Shown here: piece by piece, positions 35,811 through 44,811 of the stretch
Position numbering within the stretch: the stretch's first letter is position 1
How the letters are laid out: each line of letters opens with the position of its first letter
Assembly: GCF_019645835.1 (NCBI RefSeq)
Contig: NZ_CP080998.1
Coordinates: forward strand, 1,302,001 to 1,366,000
DNA length: 64,000 nt
Source: Mycolicibacterium holsaticum DSM 44478 = JCM 12374
GTDB lineage: Bacteria; Actinomycetota; Actinomycetes; Mycobacteriales; Mycobacteriaceae
Reading direction: 5' to 3'
Made by a program: the position numbers and the translations under genes
Notes under the pieces: generated by a model
Told to the model about the DNA's origin: nothing
The model's input: only the letters and a program-made list of their open reading frames with translations
The model's database searches: none

Positions 35811-36932
35811 ATGGGGATCATGCCCGATGTCAGCCCCTACGGGTCGCAGACGGTGACCGGCCCTGGCTGGCCGAACGTCGACGAAGCGGTGCTGGCGGCG
35901 GCCGCGGCGGCCTATGAGGCGTTTGCCGCGAAATTGACCGGGACCGTGGTGCCCCAACAGCAGGGCCAGCTGATGCAGCTGTCCGACTCATGGGAGGGCG
36001 CCGGATCGCTGGCGGCGGCCGGGGAGGCCAGCACGATCATCGGCGGTCACGAGGCCAACGCCGCGCAGGCCGCGGCGATCGCGGCCAAACTCCGCGCGAT
36101 GGAGGCCACCGTCGTCAAGACCAAGATGCTGGCCAACACGATCGCCCAAGAGGTTCAGCACGAATGCGAGGCCATCGCGGCGATGCCGTTCAGCAACGCC
36201 CAGGAACTGGTGCAGAGCCGGGTCAAGATGGGGCTCTCCCAGAACATCGCCAACGTGACGACGAACACCACGGAGCTGGCTAACACGCTGGCGGTGCCGC
36301 CGAGCATCCCGTTCATCGGCGCTCCGCCGGTGCCCGGCGCCAAGGAAGCCCAAGACAGCACGGACGAGGCCGCCAAACAGGCCGGTCAAGGCCCTCAGCA
36401 GGCGATGCAGATGGCCAGCCAGATGGGCTCGATGGCCGCCCAGCTGCCCATGCAGATCGGTCAGGCCGTGATGGCGGTGCCGCAGCAGATGGGCCAGCAG
36501 CTGTCGCAGCCGTTGCAGCAGCTGATGTCGATGTTCGGGCAGGGCGGCAAGGCCGACTCGCTGGGCGCGGCGGGGCTGCCGTTCTCGTCGTTCTCCAACC
36601 ATCCGCTGGCGGGTGGCTCCGGCGCCGGCGGGGGCTCGGGCATGGTGCGTGCGGCAGGGCTGCCGGGATCCGGCGGCGTCCCGCTGCAGACCCCACAGAT
36701 GGCCAACCTGGTCGGCAGCAAGCCGGTGAGCACCGCGCCTGCCGAGGGTGCGGCGGCCGGATCCACGGTGGCAGGGGGCGTTGCGCCGATGGCCGCTGGG
36801 GCAGGCGGAATGGGCGGGATGGCGCCGATGATGGGCCAGCGCGGCGCGAGCGGTGGCACCGTGGCAGGGTTGTCGGCGCCCGCGCCGCTCGAACACGACC
36901 TCGACGAAGACGACGTCGACGACGACTGGTGA
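35811..36932 (+). CDS. Predicted type VII secretion substrate, EspB/PPE-like
   Basis: 373 residues. The N-terminal 170 residues are helical, with a WxG turn (SDSWEGAGS, W61) typical of PPE/EspB helical hairpins. The middle is Gln/Met-rich (MQMASQMGSMAAQLPMQIGQ). Then follow a Gly/Ala/Pro low-complexity region and an acidic end (EHDLDEDDVDDDW). EspB of ESX-1 has the same plan. ATG 35811 was preferred; ATG 35820 is three codons later. The next gene encodes a shorter protein with a YxxxD signal, so the two probably pair like PPE and PE. M. tuberculosis carries PE13/PPE18-esxK/L in this part of the chromosome, but not this pair. Confidence 0.7.
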   Translation: MGIMPDVSPYGSQTVTGPGWPNVDEAVLAAAAAAYEAFAAKLTGTVVPQQQGQLMQLSDSWEGAGSLAAAGEASTIIGGHEANAAQAAAIAAKLRAMEATVVKTKMLANTIAQEVQHECEAIAAMPFSNAQELVQSRVKMGLSQNIANVTTNTTELANTLAVPPSIPFIGAPPVPGAKEAQDSTDEAAKQAGQGPQQAMQMASQMGSMAAQLPMQIGQAVMAVPQQMGQQLSQPLQQLMSMFGQGGKADSLGAAGLPFSSFSNHPLAGGSGAGGGSGMVRAAGLPGSGGVPLQTPQMANLVGSKPVSTAPAEGAAAGSTVAGGVAPMAAGAGGMGGMAPMMGQRGASGGTVAGLSAPAPLEHDLDEDDVDDDW

Positions 36933-36950
36933 CGGTAGGGGAGATACGCG

Positions 36951-37580
36951 ATGTCTAGTCCGCTGAGAAAGCCCGAGGGCATCAGCTGGAACGCGGCCGG
37001 GATCGAATTACCGCAAGTACCAACGATTCCCGCGGGACAGGATGCGATGAGCTCGACCATCGCCGCCGTGCTGCCGACGCTGGGCGCCCAGCTGGCCGCC
37101 AACGTGGCGGCGCTGTCGGCCAAGGAGAACACGTTCTCCGGCAAGGTCGGGGCCGCCCAGGCGGCATATGCGAACTCCGATGACGCCGGTTCGCAGTCGG
37201 TGGGTCAGGTCGTCGGGATGCTGGGCCAACTCGGCCAACAGGCCGGCCAGATGGGGCAGTCCGCGGGCGCGCCCGTACAGGCGCTCGGCGGGCAGACCGG
37301 CATGTTCGGGTCGCTGATGCAGCAAGCCATGCAGGGAGGCCAAGGCACCGGCGGCACAGGCGCGACGGGCGCAGGCCAGGGCGCGGGTGCGCCGCCGCCA
37401 CCGCGCGAGAACGCCGCCGAGGAACGCGAACCGTTGCAGCGCGAACCGTTGCAGCGCGCCGAGGACGACGCCGCAGGGCCCGGCGAGAGCCGCGCGGGTT
37501 CGGGCCCGGCGCCCGTGACACCGCCGGAGCGCCCGGACACCGGCAACACCGGCGACGACGACGTCGCGCGCAGGCTGTAA
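36951..37580 (+). CDS. Predicted type VII secretion partner, PE/EspF-like
   Basis: 209 residues. Residues 32-80 form a helix-turn-helix ending in YANSD (73-77), a YxxxD export signal of type VII substrates. A Gln/Gly-rich middle (LGQLGQQAGQMGQSAG) follows, then a Pro/Glu/Arg tail containing a tandem EPLQR-EPLQR duplication (coded around 37429-37458). AGGGGAGA precedes the ATG by a few bases. It lies 18 bp after the EspB-like gene, surely one operon. Which ESX system exports it is unknown. Confidence 0.7.
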   Translation: MSSPLRKPEGISWNAAGIELPQVPTIPAGQDAMSSTIAAVLPTLGAQLAANVAALSAKENTFSGKVGAAQAAYANSDDAGSQSVGQVVGMLGQLGQQAGQMGQSAGAPVQALGGQTGMFGSLMQQAMQGGQGTGGTGATGAGQGAGAPPPPRENAAEEREPLQREPLQRAEDDAAGPGESRAGSGPAPVTPPERPDTGNTGDDDVARRL

Positions 37581-37656
37581 CCGTCGGCGTTTTTGCGTTC
37601 AGGGTCGTCGCCGGCCGCGATCGGCAGCCCTCCGCGCAAAATTCCGAGACTTGGTA

Positions 37657-37989
37657 TCAGTCGGCGGAGCTGTTCAGCGCCTCGGTCGCCGCCCTGAGCC
37701 GTTCGGCGCCCTTCTGGTCGCCCTGGTCGTACATCTGGGCAGCCTTCTGCAGAAGTTCGGCGATGGTGCTGCCGGAGGTGGCCGTCGTCTGCATGGTGCC
37801 GTGGCGGGTGCCGAGCACCCCGGACAGCGCGGTGCTCACCGCGGACGCGATGGCCCCGTGGGTGGTCTGCACACCGGTGGCCTCGGTCGCGCCCGAGCCC
37901 ATCAACTGCGACAACCCCTCGACGACGCGGTCGTGGATCTGGGCATAGGACCGCACACCGTCGGTTTGTACGTACAGGTCGCCGCTCAT
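37657..37989 (-). CDS. EspC-family type VII secretion-associated protein
   Basis: 110 residues, WXG100-sized, helical throughout, resembling the EspC family (ESX-1 secretion-associated). The opening LYVQTDGVRSYAQIHDR is typical of that family. A YxxxD signal occurs as YDQGD at residues 87-91, just before the C-terminal helix. No WxG motif, as expected for EspC. It converges on the EspB/EspF-like pair and is encoded downstream of the STAND-type ATPase gene on the same strand (44 bp apart). Confidence 0.75.
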   Translation of the reverse strand: MSGDLYVQTDGVRSYAQIHDRVVEGLSQLMGSGATEATGVQTTHGAIASAVSTALSGVLGTRHGTMQTTATSGSTIAELLQKAAQMYDQGDQKGAERLRAATEALNSSAD

Positions 37990-38033
37990 GCCTGAAATTC
38001 TAGAGCCGTCGCGGCACCTACCCTGACACCGAT

Positions 38034-40124
38034 TCAGCGCTGGGCGCGACTCTGCGCCGATGCGTCCTCGGCCGCCCGCTTCATCCCGATCGTGGCGTAT
38101 CGCGCCGACACGTCGGCCAAGGCGTTCGCGTTCCGGGCCACCAGCGCGCGCGCATGCTCCAGCGCCAACTGAGCCACCGCGCAATCGCATTCGGCGCCGA
38201 TCCGGGTCAGCGCGTCGACGGCGCGCATGTCGCCGAGGCGCACCGCGTCGAGCAGGGCCCGCAGCGCTACCGCCCACTGTCCGCCACGTTCGGCGCTGCG
38301 CACCGCATCGCGCGCCGCCGCCACCGCGCCGTGCTGGTCGCGGCGGGCCGCCGTCGTCCACGCCCGGGCAAGCGCGAGTTCGGGCGCAAACAGCATCGAC
38401 TTCAGCCCGTGCCGGGATTCTGCGCGCGACAACGCCTTTCCCGCTTCGACCGTCGCGCCCAGCTGCCCCAACGCTTGCGCAAGCAGCATCCACGCCAGCG
38501 GGCCCCAGGAGTACCCGGTCGGCGCCAGCGCGGCGGCGGCAGGACGCAACAGCCGTACCGCCTCCTCCAGCTCGCCCTTGGCGATCAGCACATCGGCGAC
38601 CAGTACGTCGCCGATCGCGCGGCCCGGCTGCTGCAACTGCGCGAAGTCGGCGAGCCGTTGGCCCAGCGCCTGCGCGTCGTCCAGCGCGGCGGTCATCGCC
38701 AGCGCAGTGGTTTGCCCGAAGCCGCTGGTGAACCGCAGCAACCCGGGATGTCCGGCGGCGATGGCGCGTTCGGCCAGCGTGTCGACCTCGCCGAAACGTC
38801 CCATCCGCGCGGCGCTCAACGCGGCAGCGGCCGCCGCCCAGCCGACGGCGGTGTCGTCGGCCGCCTGCGACGACAGCACCTCGTCGGCGATCTGCTTGGC
38901 CCGCGCGGGGCTGCCCGCGTTCATCGCGAACGTCGCCGACAGCGCGTCCAGCGTGGTCCTGGCCGACGGGGAGGTCACCCGGTTGCGGGTGGCCTGCAGG
39001 AACGCGGTGGCCCGCTCCGGTTCGGACAGCATCCAGAACTGGTTGGCCGCCCGCGGCAACGCCCACGCCATCAACTCGGTCTCCGACAGCGCCGACGGAT
39101 CCACCTCGTCCAACACCGCGTCGGCGTCGCGGCCCCTGCCCTGCCACGCCAGCGCGTAGCCCAGCGTCAGGCGGGTGCGCAGATCGGGTGCACGCCGCAG
39201 CGCGGCCCGGCCGAGCCGTTCGGACAGCACCAGGTCGCCGAGCCGCAGCGCCTCCTCGGCCGCGGTGACCACCTCGGCGGGCGGCTGTGGACTGTCGCAG
39301 TCCAGCGCCAACACCGCGCGCCGCAACCGGGCGACCACACCGTCATCCGGCGCGGCGGCCAACCGGTCGATCACCTCGGTGCGCAACCGGCGCAGTTCGG
39401 GCCCGCCCAACGCGTCGCGCACCGCGTCGACGAAAAGCGGATGAGCCGGCCGCACCCGGTCCTGGTCGATCACGATCGCGCCGCAGGACTGCGCCTCGTC
39501 CAGCGCATCGCGGCCCAGCAGCGCCACGACCGAGGTCAGCGGCAGCGGATCGTCCACGGCCAGGAACCGCAGCGCCCGTTGCCCGGCGTCTGGCAACGAA
39601 CGCACGAAGTCGTCGACCACGGTCGCCAGCCTGCGCTCGTCGTGGCCCGGCGGCTGCAACTCGACGTGCTCGAGCAGCCCGTCCTGCCACAGCGTCGAAA
39701 TCTGCTCGGCGACAACACCGTTCGGTGCGACGGTCACGATCAGCGTAGCGGCGGCGCTGACCGCCAACTGGTAGATCAGCGCCGCGGACAGCCGGTCCAA
39801 CAGATGCGCGTCGTCGACCACCAGCAGCCGGCCGTCGCCCAACGTTTCGCGGCCGGTGCGCAGCACCTCCGCGGTCTTGCCCGCGCTGGGGATGTCGATC
39901 AGATGGCTGACCGCGGCGAACGGAACCGCCGACATCGGTGTCGTCGCGGTGACCCAGTCGACGCGGTCGAACCGTGCACCGAACCGGTCGGCGGCCGCGC
40001 GGGCCAGCGTCGTCTTACCCACCCCTGCGGGCCCGATCAACACCGCGCCGGCGCGCTCGGACACGCCGGTGTCGACGGCGTCCAGAATCGGCTCGGGCGG
40101 CGCGGTGACCCACTCAACTGGCAC
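38034..40124 (-). CDS. STAND-type AAA ATPase with helical repeats (Rv1204c region)
   Basis: 696 residues from GTG 40124. Walker A is GPAGVGKTTL (residues 31-40) and Walker B LLVVDDAHLLD near residue 100. After an AAA/winged-helix part to about residue 260 comes a long Ala/Leu/Arg-rich array of TPR-like helices to the end. This is the plan of MalT/LuxR-type regulators, but the C-terminal LuxR helix-turn-helix is missing, so it may regulate by protein contact. An AAA protein is found at the same place in M. tuberculosis. It may form an operon with the EspC-like gene. Confidence 0.7.
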   Translation of the reverse strand: MPVEWVTAPPEPILDAVDTGVSERAGAVLIGPAGVGKTTLARAAADRFGARFDRVDWVTATTPMSAVPFAAVSHLIDIPSAGKTAEVLRTGRETLGDGRLLVVDDAHLLDRLSAALIYQLAVSAAATLIVTVAPNGVVAEQISTLWQDGLLEHVELQPPGHDERRLATVVDDFVRSLPDAGQRALRFLAVDDPLPLTSVVALLGRDALDEAQSCGAIVIDQDRVRPAHPLFVDAVRDALGGPELRRLRTEVIDRLAAAPDDGVVARLRRAVLALDCDSPQPPAEVVTAAEEALRLGDLVLSERLGRAALRRAPDLRTRLTLGYALAWQGRGRDADAVLDEVDPSALSETELMAWALPRAANQFWMLSEPERATAFLQATRNRVTSPSARTTLDALSATFAMNAGSPARAKQIADEVLSSQAADDTAVGWAAAAAALSAARMGRFGEVDTLAERAIAAGHPGLLRFTSGFGQTTALAMTAALDDAQALGQRLADFAQLQQPGRAIGDVLVADVLIAKGELEEAVRLLRPAAAALAPTGYSWGPLAWMLLAQALGQLGATVEAGKALSRAESRHGLKSMLFAPELALARAWTTAARRDQHGAVAAARDAVRSAERGGQWAVALRALLDAVRLGDMRAVDALTRIGAECDCAVAQLALEHARALVARNANALADVSARYATIGMKRAAEDASAQSRAQR

Positions 40125-40152
40125 GGCCGGATCATATGGTCAGCTTGTCCGC

Positions 40153-40713
40153 ATGTCCGCAGAACCCGACCGCCAATGGGCGGTATGTGTCTACTGCGCG
40201 GCAGGGCCGATGCATCCAGAACTGCTCGACCTGGCCGCGCGCGTCGGTGCGGCGATCGCCATGCGCGGCTGGACCGTGGTGTCCGGCGGCGGAAACGTGT
40301 CGGCGATGGGGGCGCTGGCCAACGGGGCCAGGGCGCGCGGCGGCTGCACCGTCGGTGTCATCCCCAAGGCGCTGGTGCACCGGGAGGTAGCCGACGTCGA
40401 CGCCGACGAGCTCATCGTCACCGACACCATGCGTGAGCGCAAACAGGTCATGGAGGATCGCGCCGACGCGTTCATCGCGTTGCCCGGCGGCATCGGCACG
40501 CTCGAGGAGTTCTTCGCTGCCTGGACCGCGGGATATTTGGGTATGCATGAAAAACCGGTGGTGATGCTGGATCCCGTCGGACACTACGCCGGCCTGATCG
40601 CGTGGCTGCACGGCTTGGTCGACAGCGGATACGTCGCCCAGGAGGCGATGGATCGGCTGGTGTTCGTCGACGACGTCGAGGCGGCGTTGGATGCGTGCGC
40701 ACCCCGCGGGTGA
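40153..40713 (+). CDS. LOG-family cytokinin riboside monophosphate phosphoribohydrolase (Rv1205)
   Basis: 186 residues, Rossmann-like LOG fold. The family motif PGGIGTLEE lies at residues 115-123, and VSGGGNVSAMGALANGA forms the phosphate-binding part. LOG enzymes release the free cytokinin base from its ribose 5'-phosphate; in M. tuberculosis Rv1205 is a proteasome substrate whose build-up yields toxic aldehydes from cytokinins. Older annotation as lysine decarboxylase is wrong for this family. ATG 40153 (MSAEPDRQW) gives the known length. Starts 28 bp from the divergent ATPase gene. Confidence 0.9.
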   Translation: MSAEPDRQWAVCVYCAAGPMHPELLDLAARVGAAIAMRGWTVVSGGGNVSAMGALANGARARGGCTVGVIPKALVHREVADVDADELIVTDTMRERKQVMEDRADAFIALPGGIGTLEEFFAAWTAGYLGMHEKPVVMLDPVGHYAGLIAWLHGLVDSGYVAQEAMDRLVFVDDVEAALDACAPRG

Positions 40714-40769
40714 GGGTACGTGCCGGTAACTAGGGTGATGCGCACACCAGGAAGTGAGGGGAGTCGAGC

Positions 40770-42548
40770 ATGACTGACGACACGTCGGGAACACGCACCA
40801 GCGTCGGGTTGCTGGACATCGCCGGGCGGTTGCCGAGCATGCTGCTCGACGCGCCGACGATCCTTCGCGGGGTGATCACCGGCTTCGGAGCCCGTCCGTC
40901 GGCCAAGACGTCGATCGGCAAGGTGTTTCAGGACCGCGCGGCCAAGTACGGCGACAAGGTGTTCATCAAGTTCGGCGATGAGCAGATCAGCTACCGCGAG
41001 GCCAACGAGACCGCCAACCGCTACGCGGCGGTGCTGGCCGCGCGCGGGGTGGGGCACGGCGACGTCGTCGGGATGATGCTGCGCAACTCGCCGGAGGCCG
41101 TGCTGGTGATGCTGGCCGCCGTCAAGTGCGGTGCGATCGCGGGAATGCTGAACTACCACCAGCGCGGCGACGTCCTCAAGCACAGCCTCGGGCTGCTGGG
41201 CGCCAAGGCCGTCGTCGCCGAGACCGACTTCGTCGACCCGATCACCGAAAGCGGCGCCGACACCGGCGGTCTGATGACCGACGACGAGCTCAAGCGTCTG
41301 GCTGCCACCGCGCCGACGACCAACCCGGCGACCACCGCGGCCGTGCTCGCCAAGGACAAGGCGTTCTACATCTTCACCTCGGGCACCACCGGCATGCCCA
41401 AGGCCAGTGTGATGACGCACTACCGGTGGCTGCGCGCACTGGCCGGGTTCGGCGCGCTGGGTATGCGGCTGCACGGCCGCGACACCCTGTACTGCTGTCT
41501 GCCGCTGTACCACAACAACGCGTTGACGGTGGCGTTGTCCTCGGTGCTCAGCTCGGGTGCGACGCTGGCGCTGGGCCGCTCGTTTTCGGCATCGAAGTTC
41601 TGGGACGAGGTGATCCGCTTCGACGCCACCGCGTTCGTCTACATCGGTGAGATCTGCACCTATCTGCTCAACCAGCCGCCGCGCGCCGTCGACCGCCAGC
41701 ACAAGGTCCGGGTGATCTGCGGCAACGGGTTGCGTCCGGCGATCTGGGACCAGTTCACGGAACGGTTCGGCATCGCGCGGGTCTGCGAGTTCTACGCGGC
41801 CAGCGAGGGCAACACCGCGTTCGTCAACGTGTTCAACATCGACAAGACCACCGGGATCTGCCCGTCGCCGGTCGCGTTCGTCGAGTACGACGCCGACACC
41901 GGCGAACCCGCGCGCGGCGCCGACGGCCGGGTGCGCAAGGTACGCAAGGGCGAACCGGGCCTGCTGCTGTCGAAGATCAGCAGCTTCCAGCCGTTCGACG
42001 GCTACACCGACAAGGAAGCCAGCGAAAAGAAGTTGGTGCGCAACGTATTTCGCGACGGCGACGTGTGGTTCAACACCGGCGACCTGATGCGCTCGCAGGG
42101 TTTCGGCCACGCGGCGTTCATCGACCGGCTCGGCGACACCTTCCGCTGGAAGGGGGAGAACGTCGCGACCACCGAGGTGGAGTCGGCCATCTCCACCGAC
42201 CCGCAGGTCGAGGAGGCCACGGTGTTCGGCGTCGAGGTGCCCGGTACCGGCGGCCGGGCGGGCATGGCCGCGATCCAGCTCAAGGACGGCCAGGAGTTCG
42301 ACGGTAAGGCGTTGGCCAAGGCGGTCTACGACAAGCTGCCCGGCTACGCGGTGCCGCTGTTCGTGCGGGTGGTCTCCGAGCTCGCCTACACCTCGACGTT
42401 CAAGAGTCAGAAGGTCGATCTGCGCAAGGAGGGCTACGGCCCCGACGTCGAGGACCCCATCTACGTGCTGTCCAGCCGCGAAGAGGGCTACATCGAGTTC
42501 TACGAGGAGTACCCCGACCACGTGAAGGCCGGCAAGCGCCCCAAGTAA
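40770..42548 (+). CDS. fadD6: Long-chain acyl-CoA synthetase FadD6
   Basis: 592 residues, ANL superfamily, resembling fatty-acid transport/very-long-chain synthetases (FATP type). AMP motif YIFTSGTTGMPKAS near residue 191; FNTGDL near 432; a C-terminal STFKSQKVDLRKEG segment holds the catalytic lysine. Activates fatty acids with ATP and CoA. Corresponds to Rv1206, between the LOG gene and folP2. The start has GAGGGGAG shortly upstream. Confidence 0.93.
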   Translation: MTDDTSGTRTSVGLLDIAGRLPSMLLDAPTILRGVITGFGARPSAKTSIGKVFQDRAAKYGDKVFIKFGDEQISYREANETANRYAAVLAARGVGHGDVVGMMLRNSPEAVLVMLAAVKCGAIAGMLNYHQRGDVLKHSLGLLGAKAVVAETDFVDPITESGADTGGLMTDDELKRLAATAPTTNPATTAAVLAKDKAFYIFTSGTTGMPKASVMTHYRWLRALAGFGALGMRLHGRDTLYCCLPLYHNNALTVALSSVLSSGATLALGRSFSASKFWDEVIRFDATAFVYIGEICTYLLNQPPRAVDRQHKVRVICGNGLRPAIWDQFTERFGIARVCEFYAASEGNTAFVNVFNIDKTTGICPSPVAFVEYDADTGEPARGADGRVRKVRKGEPGLLLSKISSFQPFDGYTDKEASEKKLVRNVFRDGDVWFNTGDLMRSQGFGHAAFIDRLGDTFRWKGENVATTEVESAISTDPQVEEATVFGVEVPGTGGRAGMAAIQLKDGQEFDGKALAKAVYDKLPGYAVPLFVRVVSELAYTSTFKSQKVDLRKEGYGPDVEDPIYVLSSREEGYIEFYEEYPDHVKAGKRPK

Positions 42549-42571
42549 TCGCAGGACCGTAGCCTGGAAGG

Positions 42572-43447
42572 GTGCAGTCGACGTTTCTGGGCCGCCCGGT
42601 CGCCGGTGATCGAGCGCTGATCATGGCGATCGTCAACCGGACGCCCGACTCGTTCTACGACCGCGGCGCCACCTTCGCCGACGAGGCGGCCAAGGCCGCC
42701 GTGCACGCCGCGATCAACGACGGCGCCGACGTCATCGACGTGGGCGGCGTCAAAGCCGGTCCGGGCGGACCCGTCGACACCGACGAGGAAATCGCCCGGG
42801 TGGTGCCGTTCATCGAATGGCTGCGCGGCGCCTACCCCGACCAGCTGATCAGCGTCGACACCTGGCGTTCGACGGTGGCCAAGCAGGCCTGCGCCGCCGG
42901 CGCCGATCTGATCAACGACACCTGGGCCGGCCATGACGCGGCGCTCCCGGAGGTCGCCGCCGAATTCGGGGCGGGGCTGGTCTGCTCGCACACCGGCGGC
43001 GCGGCGCCGCGGACCCGCCCGTTCCGGGTCAACTACGGCACCACCGCGCGCGGCGTCGTCGACGACGTCATCGCCGAGGTGACCGCCGCCGCCGAACATG
43101 CGGTGAAGCTGGGCGTGGCACGCGACGCGGTGTTGATCGATCCGACCCACGATTTCGGCAAGAACACTTACCACGGTCTTAGTTTGTTGCGCCATGTAAA
43201 AGACCTTGTAAACACTGGGTGGCCGGTCCTGATGGCGCTGAGCAACAAGGATTTCGTCGGGGAGACTCTGGGTGTGGGTTTGACCGACCGCCTGGAGGGC
43301 ACGCTTGCCGCGACGGCACTTGCCGCCGCCGAAGGCGCTGCCATGTTCCGAGTGCACGAGGTGGGACCCACGCGACGCGTACTCGAAATGGTCGCGTCGA
43401 TTCAGGGCTCGCGTCCACCGACGCGCACGGTGAGGGGATTGGCATGA
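42572..43447 (+). CDS. folP2: Dihydropteroate-synthase homologue FolP2
   Basis: 291 residues, TIM barrel of the DHPS family, equivalent to Rv1207. The first loop reads NRTPDSFYDRGATF (canonical DHPS: NxTPDSFSDGG). The second loop reads DVGGVKAGPGGPVD where true DHPS has DxGGESTRPG, so the Ser-Thr-Arg-Pro that contacts p-aminobenzoate is missing. FolP2 is generally regarded as not making dihydropteroate, and its real substrate is unknown. Overlaps gpgS by four bases (ATGA), tying it to glucosylglycerate metabolism. Confidence 0.92.
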   Translation: MQSTFLGRPVAGDRALIMAIVNRTPDSFYDRGATFADEAAKAAVHAAINDGADVIDVGGVKAGPGGPVDTDEEIARVVPFIEWLRGAYPDQLISVDTWRSTVAKQACAAGADLINDTWAGHDAALPEVAAEFGAGLVCSHTGGAAPRTRPFRVNYGTTARGVVDDVIAEVTAAAEHAVKLGVARDAVLIDPTHDFGKNTYHGLSLLRHVKDLVNTGWPVLMALSNKDFVGETLGVGLTDRLEGTLAATALAAAEGAAMFRVHEVGPTRRVLEMVASIQGSRPPTRTVRGLA

Positions 43448-44403
43448 CATTGCTCTCGCAGTTGACACCGGACACGGCCGGGACTGACAGCACCGCGCAG
43501 TGGCTGGCCGACCGCAGCTGGAACCGGCCATCGTGGAGCATCGCCGACCTCGAGGCCGCCAAGGGCGAGCGCACCGTGTCCGTGGTGCTGCCTGCGCTCA
43601 ACGAGGAGGAGACCGTCGGCGGCGTCATCGAGACCATCGCACCGCTGCTCGGCGGGCTTGTCGACGAGCTGATCGTGCTGGACTCCGGGTCCACCGACGA
43701 CACCGAGATCCGCGCGCTCGCCGCGGGCGCCCGGGTGATCACCCGCGAGGCCGCGCTGCCCGAGGTCGAACCGCAGCCCGGCAAGGGCGAGGTGCTGTGG
43801 CGCTCGCTTGCCGCCGCCACCGGCGATGTCCTGGTGTTCGTCGACTCCGACCTGATCGATCCCGACCCGATGTTCGTGCCCAAGCTGCTGGGACCGCTGC
43901 TCACCGCCGACGGCGTGCACCTGGTGAAGGGCTTCTACCGGCGCCCGCTCAAGGTCAGCGGCAGCGAGGACGCCAACGGCGGAGGCCGCGTCACCGAACT
44001 GGTGGCACGGCCGCTGCTGGCCGCGCTGCGCCCGGAGCTCAGCTGCCTGTGCCAGCCGTTGGGCGGGGAGTACGCCGCCACCCGGGAACTGCTGATGTCG
44101 GTGCCGTTCGCACCCGGCTACGGCGTGGAGATCGGTCTGCTCATCGACACCTACGACCGGCTCGGGCTGGACGCCATCGCGCAGGTCAACCTTGGGGTGC
44201 GCAGCCACCGCAACCGGCCGCTGACCGAGCTGGCCACGATGAGCCGCCAGGTCATCGCCACCCTGCTGTCGCGCTGCGGGGTGCTGGATTCCGGGGTGGG
44301 GCTGACCCAGTTCTTCGCCGACGGCGACGACTACACGTCGCGGACGTCCGCGGTTTCGCTGACCGACCGGCCGCCGATGGCCACGTTGCGCCCGCAGGGC
44401 TGA
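43444..44403 (+). CDS. gpgS: Glucosyl-3-phosphoglycerate synthase GpgS
   Basis: Transfers glucose from a nucleotide sugar to D-3-phosphoglycerate, the first step toward the reducing end of methylglucose lipopolysaccharides. 319 residues, GT81, GT-A fold. PALNEEE opens the nucleotide site (about residue 49), the metal motif is VFVDSDLID (DxD at residues 136-138), and GEYAATRELL with EIGLLIDTYDR (residues 236-246) binds the acceptor. ATG 43444 overlaps the folP2 stop. Rv1208 in M. tuberculosis. Confidence 0.96.
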   Translation: MTLLSQLTPDTAGTDSTAQWLADRSWNRPSWSIADLEAAKGERTVSVVLPALNEEETVGGVIETIAPLLGGLVDELIVLDSGSTDDTEIRALAAGARVITREAALPEVEPQPGKGEVLWRSLAAATGDVLVFVDSDLIDPDPMFVPKLLGPLLTADGVHLVKGFYRRPLKVSGSEDANGGGRVTELVARPLLAALRPELSCLCQPLGGEYAATRELLMSVPFAPGYGVEIGLLIDTYDRLGLDAIAQVNLGVRSHRNRPLTELATMSRQVIATLLSRCGVLDSGVGLTQFFADGDDYTSRTSAVSLTDRPPMATLRPQG

Positions 44404-44433
44404 TTGTCGGGGCGTTCAGGCAGTATCGACAGC

Positions 44434-44811
44434 GTGACGCTCGTTTTGGTGTACCTGCTCGTGCTGGTTCTGATCGCGATTGTGCTGTTCGCGCTGGGCA
44501 GCGTCCTGTTCGGGCGCGGTGAGCCGCTGCCGCCGTTGCCGCGCGGCACGACGGCCACCGTGTTGCCCGCCTCCGGGGTCACCGGCGCCGACGTCGACGC
44601 GATCAAGTTCACCCAGACCTTGCGCGGCTACAAGACCAGCGAAGTGGACTGGGTGCTGGACCGGTTGGGTCAGGAGCTGGATCTGGTGCGCGGCCAGTTG
44701 GCGGCCGTGCGCGCGGCGTACGGGGTCGACGACGACGGCGTCGGTGCGCAAGATGACGACGTCGAGGCCGGCGGCGTGCATGCGGCGCCGTCATCGCAGG
44801 ACGAAACGTGA
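44434..44811 (+). CDS. Single-span membrane protein with DivIVA-type domain (Rv1209)
   Basis: 125 residues from GTG 44434. One N-terminal transmembrane helix (VYLLVLVLIAIVLFALGSVL) and then a DivIVA-like segment (FTQTLRGYKTSEVDWVLDRL) that predicts a coiled coil, followed by an acidic tail. DivIVA domains sense curved membrane and recruit wall-growth factors; here a helix anchors it instead. It lies in the gpgS-tag cluster and overlaps tag by four bases (GTGA). An in-frame TTG at 44404 is less likely as start. Function unproven. Confidence 0.8.
   Translation: MTLVLVYLLVLVLIAIVLFALGSVLFGRGEPLPPLPRGTTATVLPASGVTGADVDAIKFTQTLRGYKTSEVDWVLDRLGQELDLVRGQLAAVRAAYGVDDDGVGAQDDDVEAGGVHAAPSSQDET

Noticed and set aside
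37429..37458. 15-bp tandem duplication as an insertion footprint
   Set aside because: It duplicates five codons (EPLQR) in a low-complexity tail and is more simply replication slippage.
38154..40436. 760-codon frame opposite the STAND-type ATPase gene
   Set aside because: Same kind of shadow: Arg/Gln/His-rich, no domain, and the opposite strand has Walker A and B motifs in the right order.
40584..42521. 645-codon frame antisense to fadD6
   Set aside because: Mirror frame of fadD6, rich in Val-Glu-His-Asp without motifs; it also runs through the LOG gene end.
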